Assembly (NCBI GenBank): GCA_003650125.1
Contig: QNFX01000007.1
Location: forward strand, 1-63,436
Direction of reading: 5' to 3'
DNA length: 63,436 nucleotides
From: Campylobacterota bacterium
GTDB taxonomy: Bacteria > Bdellovibrionota > Bacteriovoracia > Bacteriovoracales > Bacteriovoracaceae
The first letter of the stretch is position 1. Each line of letters starts with the position of its first letter. Position numbers and translations under genes: made by a program. This document shows, piece after piece, positions 1 through 8,247 of the stretch. The notes beneath the pieces were generated by a model, which worked only from the letters and a program-made list of their open reading frames with translations, was not told the DNA's origin and searched no databases.

Positions 1-245
1 CCTGGATCTTTTACAGTTGCCGGAAGCTTTAATCCACTTGTTAAAAAGACATGACCCGATTCTTTAGAAAAATAAACCACATCACAATCAGGTTTTTGAC
101 AAAACTTATAGGCGAGTTTATTTTTGAGTCTCTCAAGAGCTCCTTCTTTTAGAAGAGTTTGAGGAGTTATGATTTTAACTTTATTCCCCTCGTTAGCACA
201 TTTGGGACAAATAAATAGATGATCAATGCGTTGAGCAGTAATCAT
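1..245 (-). CDS. CopZ-like metal-binding protein, N-terminal part (cut by window edge)
   Basis: An open frame starts at the ATG at 245 and runs off the left edge after about 81 codons. The visible part carries CPKCANEG near residue 13 and CQKPDCDVVYF near residue 50. This is the cysteine arrangement (CxxC, then CxxxxC followed by VVYF) of the N-terminal zinc / 2Fe-2S domain of the CopZ copper-chaperone family, in which a heavy-metal-associated domain often follows. The C-terminal part lies outside the window, so the HMA domain cannot be confirmed. The family call is from motif memory. It points away from the divergent permease gene at 354. A slightly earlier start is possible. Confidence 0.6.
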   Translation of the reverse strand, partial: MITAQRIDHLFICPKCANEGNKVKIITPQTLLKEGALERLKNKLAYKFCQKPDCDVVYFSKESGHVFLTSGLKLPATVKDP

Positions 246-353
246 ACTCAGCAAATTTTATGATCATAAGGTATGAAAAATATGGCCTATCTTATTTGTT
301 GGATCCAGAATGTATATTGAAAACATATTCTTAATTTTATAAAGATTTTTCCT

Positions 354-1649
354 ATGAAAACAAAAGACCTGGGCCTTTTAGAGTTAGTTTCCATTTCCTT
401 AGGTGGAATGATTGGTGGTGGGATTTTTGCCATCCTTGGAATCTCCGTTGAAATGGTTGGGAACCTCGCCCCCTTTGCCGTGGCCCTAGGTGGTATTTTA
501 GCACTAATGGCGGGGTATTCTTATGCAAAGCTTGCCGCTTATTATTGTGATGAGGGAGCAACCTATTCTTTTTTTAAAAAGACCTTTCCAAGGAAAACTC
601 AGGCCGCCTCAATAATAGGGTGGATTATAATTTTTGGCTATATAAGTACTCTGGCCCTCTATGCTTTTACCTTTTCTTCTTATTTTACCAGTTTTCTCCA
701 TTTTTCTTTTCCCTACATAAAGGAAATTATTGCAGGATTAATAATTTTTCTTTTTTCTATAATTAATATTATCAGCGTTAAAGGAATGGGGCGAATTGAG
801 GATTTTTTAGTGTATATAAAGGTAACACTACTTGTATTTATTTCAATCTTACTTTTCAAAAATGGAAGTGTTGAAAATCTTAGGCCCTTGGTCAATACTG
901 ATTTTAAAATTCAAACCCTTTTTATTGTGGCCGCTATAACTTTTGTATCCTTTGAAGGATTTCAACTCGCTATCCATGCCTTTGAAGAGGCAAAAAATCC
1001 GAAAAAATCTGTTCCTCGGGCCATATATATTTCTATATGTATGGCAATATTGATTTATATTTTTCTAACTGTGGCAGCTCTAACCTGTTTACCTAAGGAA
1101 CTTTTAATTCTAGAGAAGGAATATGCTCTTGCGGCGGGGGCAACTAAACATATTGGCGTAATAGGACACCTTGTAGTTATTGCAGGGGCCCTACTGGCAA
1201 CCTCAAGTGCGATTAGTGGAACTCTTTTTGGTGCCTCAAGGTTAATGGCGGTAATTTCAAGAGATGGTTATCTCCCGGCCTTTCTCTCGTATCGAAAGAG
1301 AGGACATATTCCCCATAATGCAATTATTTTCATGGCCACAACTGCATTTCTTTTTATTACTCTAGGAGAATTAGAAAGTATTTTGCAGTTTGGCAGTATT
1401 ACATTTATCCTAGTTTCTTTTATTATGGCCTATAGTAATTTTGTCATTAGAAAAAAAACTAAATCAAATTCTCTGGTCACCGTGACCTCAATGGTTGGTT
1501 TAGGCTCAGGTGCTGTTCTTATTTTGTATTATGTTTATCAGACGGATAAGACTCAGCTCGTAATTATTTTTTCTGTTTATTTCATACTTGGTTTAGGTGC
1601 AATGATTTTTAACATGGTTAGAAAAAAGAAGCAGAAACTTCTTAATTAA
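354..1649 (+). CDS. APC-family amino acid permease
   Basis: A 431-residue inner-membrane protein with about 12 hydrophobic segments. It opens with LGGMIGGGIFAILG near residues 16-29, the glycine-rich first-helix signature of the amino acid-polyamine-organocation superfamily, where the broken helix binds the substrate amino group and carboxylate. FEGFQLAIHAFEEAKNPKKSVPRAI near residues 200-225 is the second family signature. The length is normal for the family. The substrate cannot be read from the sequence. It stands alone on the plus strand, with a divergent CopZ-like gene upstream and a START-domain gene 82 bases downstream. The family is well supported, the specificity open. Confidence 0.88.
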   Translation: MKTKDLGLLELVSISLGGMIGGGIFAILGISVEMVGNLAPFAVALGGILALMAGYSYAKLAAYYCDEGATYSFFKKTFPRKTQAASIIGWIIIFGYISTLALYAFTFSSYFTSFLHFSFPYIKEIIAGLIIFLFSIINIISVKGMGRIEDFLVYIKVTLLVFISILLFKNGSVENLRPLVNTDFKIQTLFIVAAITFVSFEGFQLAIHAFEEAKNPKKSVPRAIYISICMAILIYIFLTVAALTCLPKELLILEKEYALAAGATKHIGVIGHLVVIAGALLATSSAISGTLFGASRLMAVISRDGYLPAFLSYRKRGHIPHNAIIFMATTAFLFITLGELESILQFGSITFILVSFIMAYSNFVIRKKTKSNSLVTVTSMVGLGSGAVLILYYVYQTDKTQLVIIFSVYFILGLGAMIFNMVRKKKQKLLN

Positions 1650-1731
1650 GATTCGCTCAACGCTTGGCGTGAGTAGTCAGGTTGAAAAAATATTGTAGAA
1701 AGTTTCCTTTTTTACTTTTAGACTAAAATCT

Positions 1732-2367
1732 ATGAAATATTTTATAGGCCTTGTTCTTTTTTTTATCATGATGAATGGATTTGCTTTGGATCCAGTTTGG
1801 GAGGAGATTTCAAATAAGGATGGAATTAAAGTTTATACTGCGAGTGTTCCGGGGACCACAGTTAAAGGTTTTAAAGGGGAGACCATCATGAATGACTCCA
1901 TCGAAAAAATCCTTTATGTGATCATGGATGATGAACATCGAAGTAAATGGGTGAAGCGTTTAAAAGTTTCAAAAATGTTGGAGGAAATCAGCGATTATGA
2001 GGCCATCATGTATCAAGAGATTGAGCTCCCCTGGCCTTTAAAAAATAGAGATTTTGTTTTTTGGGGAAAAATTGAAAGGCCTGAAAAAGGAAAAGTTATT
2101 TTAAAAATGAAAAGTGTTAAGCACAAAGATGCACCTAAAACAGTGGGGATCAGGGGGGAGCTTCTTCTCAGTAAGTATGTACTGACATCACTTGGAAAAT
2201 CCAAAACAAAAATAGAAGTAGAGATTTTAACTGATCCTAAAGGACTTATCCCAAAGTGGCTGGTTAATATGATTCAGGCACAATGGCCCTATAAGACTTT
2301 TAAGGCCATTGGGAGGCAACTAAAAAAAGACTACACCAAAGAATATTCACTTCCACCATTTAAATAA
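1732..2367 (+). CDS. Exported START-domain (SRPBCC) lipid-binding protein
   Basis: 211 residues beginning with a signal peptide (MKYFIGLVLFFIMMNGFA, cleaved near residue 18), so probably periplasmic. The rest follows the START/SRPBCC pattern: WEEISNKDGIKVYTA at the start, a helix with IMDDEHRSKWVKRL near residues 64-77, ELPWPLKNRDFVFWG near residues 102-116, and an amphipathic C-terminal helix. START domains form a hydrophobic cavity for one lipid, and family members move or sense lipids. The RDFVFW segment is typical of the StAR-related group. The ligand is unknown. Nearby lipid genes (hydroxylase at 4836, PAP2 at 5455) make a membrane-lipid role plausible, but this is inference. Confidence 0.8.
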   Translation: MKYFIGLVLFFIMMNGFALDPVWEEISNKDGIKVYTASVPGTTVKGFKGETIMNDSIEKILYVIMDDEHRSKWVKRLKVSKMLEEISDYEAIMYQEIELPWPLKNRDFVFWGKIERPEKGKVILKMKSVKHKDAPKTVGIRGELLLSKYVLTSLGKSKTKIEVEILTDPKGLIPKWLVNMIQAQWPYKTFKAIGRQLKKDYTKEYSLPPFK

Positions 2368-2446
2368 AATTTATAGATAAAAATCCTTAATCCTTTACCT
2401 CGATATTGCCGATAATCCTTATAAGTTCACTAAAAAGGTAGGGATA

Positions 2447-3055
2447 ATGGAAGATATTACAGTTCAAAAAAGAGACATAAATGCTACTAAGGCAGAAGAA
2501 AAGAAAGTTCAAGGAGAAGGCTTTGTAAAAGGAGTCATCTGTGGAAAAGACTTTCCTTCGATTTCCATATTTGTAAATATTAGAAAAAAGCATATCCACC
2601 AAGGTAGTATTTTTTCTATGAAACTGGGAAGAAAAAATCTCACGGTTACTGCAAATCAAATCCAACGGGATCCGGTTAAAAGAAATATAACTCATGTGAG
2701 CTTTTTAAATGTTGCCAAAGGGGAAAAAACTACCGTTGAAGTACCTCTTTCTATTGTAGGGGAGTTAACTGGAGAAGGCGCAATTCAATCTTTAAGAGAT
2801 AGTGTCCAAGTAAATGGAGCTTTATCTGATATCCCTGAAAGTTTAACTCTAGATATTAGTGATTTAGATATCAATGAAACGCTTTGTTTAAGTGATATAG
2901 AGCTTCCAAGTGGCCTGTCCTGGCAAGAGGATGATTTAGACCAGGTAGTGGCCAAATGTAATCCTCCACAATTAGAAATTGTTGAAGAACCTGTAGTTGA
3001 AGAAGTTGAAACAGCAGAAGAAGCTGAAGAGGAAACTGTTAAAAAAGCGGGTTAA
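2447..3055 (+). CDS. rplY: 50S ribosomal protein L25 / general stress protein Ctc
   Basis: 202 residues of the long (TL5/Ctc) L25 type, which binds 5S rRNA in the large subunit. The L25 core occupies about residues 1-95, with the signature QRDPVKRNITHVSFLNV near residues 68-84 and the usual VEVPLSIVGE strand after it. The C-terminal beta domain follows, with SLTLDISDLDINETL near residues 133-147. The last 30 residues are an acidic Glu/Val-rich tail, common in long L25 proteins. The peptidyl-tRNA hydrolase gene that often follows ctc is absent. AAGGTAGGG lies shortly upstream of the ATG and may serve as the ribosome site. Confidence 0.9.
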   Translation: MEDITVQKRDINATKAEEKKVQGEGFVKGVICGKDFPSISIFVNIRKKHIHQGSIFSMKLGRKNLTVTANQIQRDPVKRNITHVSFLNVAKGEKTTVEVPLSIVGELTGEGAIQSLRDSVQVNGALSDIPESLTLDISDLDINETLCLSDIELPSGLSWQEDDLDQVVAKCNPPQLEIVEEPVVEEVETAEEAEEETVKKAG

Positions 3056-3071
3056 TTCAAGCTCAGAAAGA

Positions 3072-3090
3072 GGAGGGCCCTAGGCCCTCC
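3072..3090. terminator. GC-rich hairpin between convergent genes
   Basis: GGAGGGCC, a three-base loop, then GGCCCTCC make a perfect 8-bp stem between the stop of the L25 gene and the stop of the phosphoesterase gene on the other strand. The position suits a shared bidirectional terminator. No clean U-tract follows directly on either strand, so intrinsic termination is uncertain. Confidence 0.5.
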
Positions 3091-3093
3091 AGA

Positions 3094-4251
3094 CTAAAGC
3101 TCAATTTTTAATTTATCTATTTGTTGATTCTTTTGATCAAAAGTTTTAAGGAAGATGTGGTCTTTTTTAACCGTTACAGTAGTAAATGTTCTGGACAAAA
3201 AATCACCAAATACCTGGTAGGGGTTTCTTCCTAGAGGAATAGCTCTAGTTCCACCAGCAGGGCCGGCAATAACATAATGAACACCATCTTTAAAGCTTCT
3301 CTCATAGACATGGGTATGACCATTTAATACCAGTTTAACTCCATATTTTTCAAATAGCGGGACAAATTTGGTTTGTAAAAATTTGGCCTGCTTAGTGTTG
3401 ATGAAATAACTAGAGGAATATGGTGGGTAATGCATGGCCACGATGACTGTTAGGTTTTCTAGCGCAGCTTCTTTTAACGTTTTTTCTAGCCATTGAATTT
3501 GTTGCTCATTTTCACTATCGGTTAACATTTCAAAAGTACTATTTAAGATTACTAGTTGAAAATTAGGATAGAGAGTAGTCATATAACCAATTTTTTTAGC
3601 TCCCCCCCAACGCATATATTTTTTAAAATTTCCTGGGAGAGGACGATTTTTTTTGTCTTCCCAGTAAGCATGGTTTCCAATGGCCGCAATAATAGGTCTT
3701 CCTTGTAGATAAGTTTTTGCGACATCAAAAAAGTTTAACCATCTATGATTTTCGCCACCCTTATGAGTGATATCGCCAGTGTGTAAAATAAAATTCACTT
3801 TTGTTTTTTCTAATTGTTTAGTAATTATCCGAGCAATTTTTTTATGATTTTTTGGACTTTGTTGAGAATCACTAATAAATCCAAAGGTGAACTCATCATA
3901 AAGGTGACATTCAAAAGCAGGTAGATTGGTGGTGATGAGCTTTTCCTTAATCGCCTCATTTTGCGCGGTCATGGTGTAACCTAAATTATTATCACAAGAC
4001 TGTCTTCCTAAGTTTAAGCTAACTAATTGTTTTGGATAAGCTTCAACTATTTTTACAGCATCAATAGATGAGGGATCATCTTGACGAAAAATAGAGATAT
4101 TTAGTTTTAGGGGTTTGTTAGTTTGAAATTTTAAATGAATGTCGCCATTATCGGCCTTAAGTGTATATGGTGATATTGTAAAATAGTTGGCCGCTTGGGT
4201 TAAAGGCGTGAGTAGTAATAACCATAAAAACAGTCCAAGTTGTTTTTTCAT
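3094..4251 (-). CDS. Exported calcineurin-like metallophosphoesterase (purple acid phosphatase-like)
   Basis: 385 residues from the ATG at 4251, chosen over a TTG 15 bases upstream because AAGGA sits about 7 bases before it and the protein then starts with a clean signal peptide (MKKQLGLFLWLLLL...TQA). After a short beta-rich N-terminal region resembling that of purple acid phosphatases, the metallophosphoesterase motifs appear in order: FGFISDSQ, HTGDITHKGGEN, AIGNHAYWE (usually GNHD), MHYPPYSS and NGHTHVYERS. These supply ligands for a two-metal centre. It is likely a periplasmic or secreted phosphohydrolase. The natural substrate is unknown. It stands as a single gene on the minus strand. 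Confidence 0.88.
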   Translation of the reverse strand: MKKQLGLFLWLLLLTPLTQAANYFTISPYTLKADNGDIHLKFQTNKPLKLNISIFRQDDPSSIDAVKIVEAYPKQLVSLNLGRQSCDNNLGYTMTAQNEAIKEKLITTNLPAFECHLYDEFTFGFISDSQQSPKNHKKIARIITKQLEKTKVNFILHTGDITHKGGENHRWLNFFDVAKTYLQGRPIIAAIGNHAYWEDKKNRPLPGNFKKYMRWGGAKKIGYMTTLYPNFQLVILNSTFEMLTDSENEQQIQWLEKTLKEAALENLTVIVAMHYPPYSSSYFINTKQAKFLQTKFVPLFEKYGVKLVLNGHTHVYERSFKDGVHYVIAGPAGGTRAIPLGRNPYQVFGDFLSRTFTTVTVKKDHIFLKTFDQKNQQIDKLKIEL

Positions 4252-4405
4252 AAATGATTCCTTCAATAATGATTAAAAGAATAAATAATAGAATTAATTT
4301 TCAAAAAATTAAAGTTTCAAATTGAAAAAAAGGAATGAGGGAAACTGTCAATTAAAAATAACGCAAGGCTTTAGTTACTGGAGGCCTCCTGGCAGAATAT
4401 CTTTC

Positions 4406-4741
4406 TTAATTTTTGACTATTTTATCGATTTTTGCAGCAAAGATAAAATCACTTTCCACCAGTCCATTTATTTTATGGGTCCAAATTTCAATATCAAGAT
4501 GGCCAAATCCAACGTGCAACTCAGGATGATGCCATTCCTCATCTGCTATTTTAGCAATCTTATTTGCTAGTTCCATAGGTTTTGCCATTTGGTGCAGAGA
4601 TATTTTTCTTAGAAGCCTGGTATTGTTATGTGTGAACTTCCACTCAGGTGAAATTTGTTTTTTTAACTTGTGAATTTTATCCTCTGGTAGAGGTGGAATA
4701 TCTCCAGAACAAGGAATGCATTTTTTCTTGTCTAAACTCAT
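4406..4741 (-). CDS. phhB: Pterin-4a-carbinolamine dehydratase
   Basis: 111 residues, normal length for PCD/DCoH. The enzyme dehydrates 4a-hydroxytetrahydrobiopterin and so recycles the pterin cofactor of aromatic amino acid hydroxylases. The family signature EEWHHPELHVGFG, followed by DIEIWTHKINGLVESDFIFAAKID, contains the active-site histidine pair and the conserved WTH. No phenylalanine hydroxylase gene is visible in the window. GGAGATAAA just before the ATG supplies a ribosome site. It is divergent from the hydroxylase gene at 4836, with a G9 tract between them. Confidence 0.9.
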   Translation of the reverse strand: MSLDKKKCIPCSGDIPPLPEDKIHKLKKQISPEWKFTHNNTRLLRKISLHQMAKPMELANKIAKIADEEWHHPELHVGFGHLDIEIWTHKINGLVESDFIFAAKIDKIVKN

Positions 4742-4757
4742 TTTATCTCCGTATAAA

Positions 4758-4766
4758 GGGGGGGGG
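4758..4766 (+). repeat. G9 homopolymer in a divergent intergenic region
   Basis: Nine consecutive G residues lie 17 bases upstream of the phhB start codon and about 70 bases upstream of the hydroxylase start. Runs of this length in an AT-rich background are prone to slippage. Here a length change would shift promoter or leader spacing of phhB. Confidence 0.75.
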
Positions 4767-4835
4767 AATTAGAAAAAAAATTGTTTTTTCACTTTTGGCC
4801 CTCTATACTGACACTCACTTTTAATAGAAAACAAT

Positions 4836-5429
4836 ATGGAACAAGCACCGTACGAAAATATTAGGTTATTCAAGAGTCATTATTTAGAGTTTTTTACTCA
4901 TATCCCCCCATGGCTTCCTATCACCTTTTGGACACCGATAATTTTATACATGTTTATGACAACAAACCAATTAGCGCCACCAGAGCTAGTTTTAATTTTT
5001 TTAGCTGGAGTCTTAGCATGGACCTTTTCAGAGTATATGCTGCACAGGTTTATTTTTCATTTTAATGCCAAGTCTGATTTAGGGAAAAAAGCGGTATTTT
5101 TGTTTCACGGTGTTCACCATGACCAACCACAAGATCCAACTCGGCTTCTCTTTCCACCTCTGCCTGGCCTTATTTTATTTATGGGGCTTTATTACTTGTA
5201 CTCGTTAGTGGTTCCGGAGCGCTATATTATGACCTTTATGGCGTCCTTTTTGGTGGGATATCTCTGTTATGATTATATCCACTATGCGACTCACCATATG
5301 AAAATGAGTGGCAAAATAGGACAGTTTCTAAAAAAATATCACCTAAAGCATCATTTTAAGCATGAAAATTTGAAATACGGGGTTAGCAATCCCTTGTGGG
5401 ATCTGATATTCGGTACTTTTGGCGATTAA
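4836..5429 (+). CDS. FA2H/Scs7-type fatty acid (ceramide) hydroxylase
   Basis: 197 residues of the integral-membrane fatty acid hydroxylase superfamily, with four hydrophobic segments and the histidine clusters that hold a di-iron centre: HRFIFHF, HGVHHD, DYIHYATHH and YHLKHHFKHE. Beyond the histidines, RLLFPPLPG, VGYLCYDYIHY and YGVSNPLWDLIFGTF match the eukaryotic fatty acid 2-hydroxylase pattern (recalled RLVFPPVPA, GYVLYDMTHY, LWDYCF). That group 2-hydroxylates the N-acyl chain of ceramides. It lacks the cytochrome b5 domain of the yeast and human enzymes. The PAP2 phosphatase gene follows 25 bases downstream, suggesting an operon. Family is secure; a ceramide substrate is inferred. Confidence 0.87.
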   Translation: MEQAPYENIRLFKSHYLEFFTHIPPWLPITFWTPIILYMFMTTNQLAPPELVLIFLAGVLAWTFSEYMLHRFIFHFNAKSDLGKKAVFLFHGVHHDQPQDPTRLLFPPLPGLILFMGLYYLYSLVVPERYIMTFMASFLVGYLCYDYIHYATHHMKMSGKIGQFLKKYHLKHHFKHENLKYGVSNPLWDLIFGTFGD

Positions 5430-5454
5430 GCGTTGCGTCTAACAACCGGAATTT

Positions 5455-6264
5455 ATGAAGCGATTACTAACTTTTTTATTGATATTTTCAGTTCTCCAGA
5501 CGCCGGCCTATGCCAATGAGGACGAATTCCCTCAGGATGCTTTTTGGAAAGATTTTCTTACCTCTGTTGTGTGGATGGGTGAGGGATTTATTAAGCAGTT
5601 TAATATCACCAATGCGATTCAAGCAGGCGTAGCAGCTCCACTCACTTGGTGGGCCTTTGAAAGAGATGAAGCAGTCCTTAACAAAAACACCGGAGATGAT
5701 GTGAGTGGATTTGTAAGCTTTGTCTCAGATTCTTCAGTGGTTGCTTCCTTTGCTGTCGTTCAAATTGGGATGTACACCTGGGGCAGAAGTACAGACGATG
5801 GTAAAATGGTGAGATTTGCCATGGAGTCTTTTTCCACCATGTATCTTTCCATGATTGAGACCTCAATTTTAAGTTATGCGATTGATGTTCATGAAAGACC
5901 AACTGCAGGCACAAATGCTTTTGAGAATAATTTTCGTGGTAATTCGTCGTTTCCTTCCGGACATATAATTCCCTACTCCGCGCTATTTTTAAAAACTTTT
6001 CAATTTTATGGCCCTTGGTGGTCACTCATTCCTGGTGCCCTTATGGTGATTACGGGATATGAGAGAGTCGCTTCAGGAAAACACTATCTATCAGATGTGG
6101 TAGGTGGTTTTTTTGTTACCTTATTTGCCTCTGAAGGTGTTCGCGTTGCTGGGAAATACCAAGACAATCATCCCGCTTTTAAATGGATCTATGAAAACGA
6201 TTTAAAAGTAGGATATCAAAAAAAGAAAAATACTCATTATGCCAGGGTCTCTTGGTCATTTTAG
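5455..6264 (+). CDS. PAP2-family membrane phosphatase
   Basis: 269 residues with an N-terminal signal peptide (MKRLLTFLLIFSVLQTPAYA). The C-terminal half carries the PAP2 phosphatase motifs: a first motif region ending in HERPTAG, the second SSFPSGH near residues 164-170, and the third SGKHYLSDVVGG near residues 204-215. The SGH histidine and the last motif's histidine/aspartate form the catalytic site of lipid and sugar-lipid phosphatases. The first motif (KxxxxxxRP) is only partly conserved. It follows the FA2H-type hydroxylase closely and overlaps the 3' end of the convergent GNAT gene by nine bases. Dephosphorylation of a lipid phosphate in the envelope is likely; the substrate is not readable. 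Confidence 0.83.
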   Translation: MKRLLTFLLIFSVLQTPAYANEDEFPQDAFWKDFLTSVVWMGEGFIKQFNITNAIQAGVAAPLTWWAFERDEAVLNKNTGDDVSGFVSFVSDSSVVASFAVVQIGMYTWGRSTDDGKMVRFAMESFSTMYLSMIETSILSYAIDVHERPTAGTNAFENNFRGNSSFPSGHIIPYSALFLKTFQFYGPWWSLIPGALMVITGYERVASGKHYLSDVVGGFFVTLFASEGVRVAGKYQDNHPAFKWIYENDLKVGYQKKKNTHYARVSWSF

Positions 6265-7374
6265 AGTTTTTTCAAAAATTCGATAGGTCTTATAGGGGGT
6301 GGCCCCCATTTTATGTAAGGGCTTAACCATAGGTAAATTATCTTCTAAAACCCATCCCATTTCAGCATCAATATAGCCGGCCTTTTGGGCCTCTTCTTTG
6401 GCCTTAATAAAAAGTAGGGTGGGAATCCCCATCTTTCTATATTCAGGAAGGATTCCTAGGGTGAGCACTCGTACTCGGTTGATATATTTTTTAGCTCTAA
6501 ATAATTTAAAAATTCCAAAGGGAAGTAAACGCCCATTAGGGATTTGTTTAAAGACTTGGTTGTAATCGGGAAGAACTGTAATAAAGCCAACTTCCTTCCC
6601 ATCCACTAGGGCAAAGGTTATTAGCTTTTCTTCCACCAATTGTTTCATTTCATTAATTAAATGTTCCATTTCTTTTGGAGGCATAGGAATAAAACCCCAA
6701 TTTTTTTCCCAAGCAGCATTATAGATCTCTATAACGACTTTCTTTTCATGGTCCCAGTTTTTTAAATTAATATGGCGATAAGTTACTTTGTATTTTTCTT
6801 GAATTCTCTGGGCCAATCTCTTAAAGACCTCAGGCATCTCAAAGTCTGTTCGAAGATGATAGGAAATTAGATCCTTGGCCTTATTATAGCCTTGCCCTGT
6901 TATTAGCGTTTCATGATAGGGGAAATTATAGGGCATCATAAGATAAGGCATATTATCAAAGCCTTCTACTAAGGTTCCACATTCATAGTTAGTTGAGGGG
7001 CTGACGGGGCCTCTAACGATTTCCATGCCTTCTGCTTTTAAATAATCTTCTGCTTGTTTAAATAATTCTCGAGCAATACTTTCATCATCGATACATTCAA
7101 AAAAACCAAAAAAGCCGCATTTCTCCTGATGAAATTCATTGTGGGCAAAATTTACTATAGCAGTAATTCTTCCCACTACTTTGCCATCTTTTTCTGCTAC
7201 CCATGATTTTATTTTTGCCTGATCAAAAAAGGGGTGATTGGGTTTAAAGATATCTTTTACGGTTATTTTTAACGGGGGGACCCAATAGGGAGAATCTTTA
7301 TAGATATCAAATGGTAGATCTATAAAACGATCTAGATCCTTTTTATTACTAACTAGACGTGTCACGTCATGCAT
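6256..7374 (-). CDS. GNAT-fold acyltransferase family protein (two-domain, about 370 residues)
   Basis: 372 residues. The opening DLPFDIYKDSPYWVPPL and the following WVAEKDGKVVGRITAIVN, then FFGFFECIDD and MEIVRGPVSPSTNYECG, match a widespread family usually annotated only as GNAT N-acetyltransferase. The C-terminal half has VLTLGILPEYRKMGIPTLLF near residues 305-324, the acyl-CoA-binding loop (R/QxxGxG/A type), and ends with EMGWVLEDNLPM. The acyl donor and acceptor are unknown. Its 3' end overlaps the PAP2 gene, opposite strand. Bacterial ceramide synthases also have a GNAT fold; whether this protein belongs with them needs a tree and is only a suggestion. Confidence 0.75.
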   Translation of the reverse strand: MHDVTRLVSNKKDLDRFIDLPFDIYKDSPYWVPPLKITVKDIFKPNHPFFDQAKIKSWVAEKDGKVVGRITAIVNFAHNEFHQEKCGFFGFFECIDDESIARELFKQAEDYLKAEGMEIVRGPVSPSTNYECGTLVEGFDNMPYLMMPYNFPYHETLITGQGYNKAKDLISYHLRTDFEMPEVFKRLAQRIQEKYKVTYRHINLKNWDHEKKVVIEIYNAAWEKNWGFIPMPPKEMEHLINEMKQLVEEKLITFALVDGKEVGFITVLPDYNQVFKQIPNGRLLPFGIFKLFRAKKYINRVRVLTLGILPEYRKMGIPTLLFIKAKEEAQKAGYIDAEMGWVLEDNLPMVKPLHKMGATPYKTYRIFEKTLK

Positions 7375-7501
7375 AATGTTGCCTTAGGTTATTATGTAGT
7401 GCAACTTATTAAATTTAACGCGATTTGAACAGTAGTTTGCTTTATGAACTTAAATTATTATTAATTTTTTCTAAAATAATTTAGCGGAAATGACTATGTG
7501 C

Positions 7502-8188
7502 TTATTTTTCGTTAATTTTCTTTTTCAAGGCCTCAACTTTTTTAGTAATTTTAATTTCTGTATCATGAGGTATCTTTACAAAATTTAGAGCAACTTTTTT
7601 TTGTCCCTCTCGTCCTTCATCATCAAAAATTTTAACTACTGTAGTTCTAGGGATTAGAAAACTCTCATTCTCAATAACTACTTTAATTTCATTTATGTTT
7701 TGACCAACTTCAAGCTTTTGATCGGTAAAGAAACTAGCACCACCAAAGGAGAGATCAATGCCTTCATATTCTTTATCTTCAATTAAAACTTTAATAGTAA
7801 TTCCCCGCTCAGGCATAGATTTTATTCTTAGCTGTATTCGTTGCTGGCTTTTATAAAAATCACCTTCTAAAATTAGATAATGTGATTTTTCTTTTTCACT
7901 GTATAAAAGTTTTGTTTGACCGAACAGGTGGACTCCTTCCCGTTCGGCCTGCAAGTATATTTCAGCATCTATTAGGTCTGATTTTTCCGACTTAAATCCA
8001 AGCCATAAAGATTTCTTAGCAGATTGATATTTAGTGGGTGAGAAAAATTGGGCATTGTCTTCATTTCCTTTGCTCCAGATTTTTACTTCGACTTGATTTA
8101 ATACGAGGATTTTGCCCCATTCCTTTAAATCGTCTTCCCCTAGCTTATTAAAATGAAATTGTGTGGTAGCAGATTGATTATTACTCAT
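7502..8188 (-). CDS. PilZ-domain protein, possible c-di-GMP receptor
   Basis: 228 residues, no signal peptide. The N-terminal half (about residues 1-120) is a beta-rich region of no recognised family. The C-terminal half looks like PilZ: QLRIKSMPERG around residues 121-131 supplies an arginine-containing N-terminal motif, though not a perfect RxxxR, and DLSFGGASFF near residues 145-154 is the (D/N)xSxxG motif. A basic coiled helix ends the protein. PilZ proteins bind c-di-GMP to control motility, secretion or envelope processes. The degenerate arginine motif leaves ligand binding uncertain. It stands alone, divergent from the DUF2797 gene. Confidence 0.7.
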   Translation of the reverse strand: MSNNQSATTQFHFNKLGEDDLKEWGKILVLNQVEVKIWSKGNEDNAQFFSPTKYQSAKKSLWLGFKSEKSDLIDAEIYLQAEREGVHLFGQTKLLYSEKEKSHYLILEGDFYKSQQRIQLRIKSMPERGITIKVLIEDKEYEGIDLSFGGASFFTDQKLEVGQNINEIKVVIENESFLIPRTTVVKIFDDEGREGQKKVALNFVKIPHDTEIKITKKVEALKKKINEK

Positions 8189-8247
8189 AGTTTAATTGTA
8201 CATAAATTCAGTGACAGAAGGCCACTATCTTGGCATAATTTCGCGAT

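Noticed and set aside
4322-4570. Plus-strand frame opposite phhB
   Set aside because: Antisense to a clear PCD enzyme and without family similarity.
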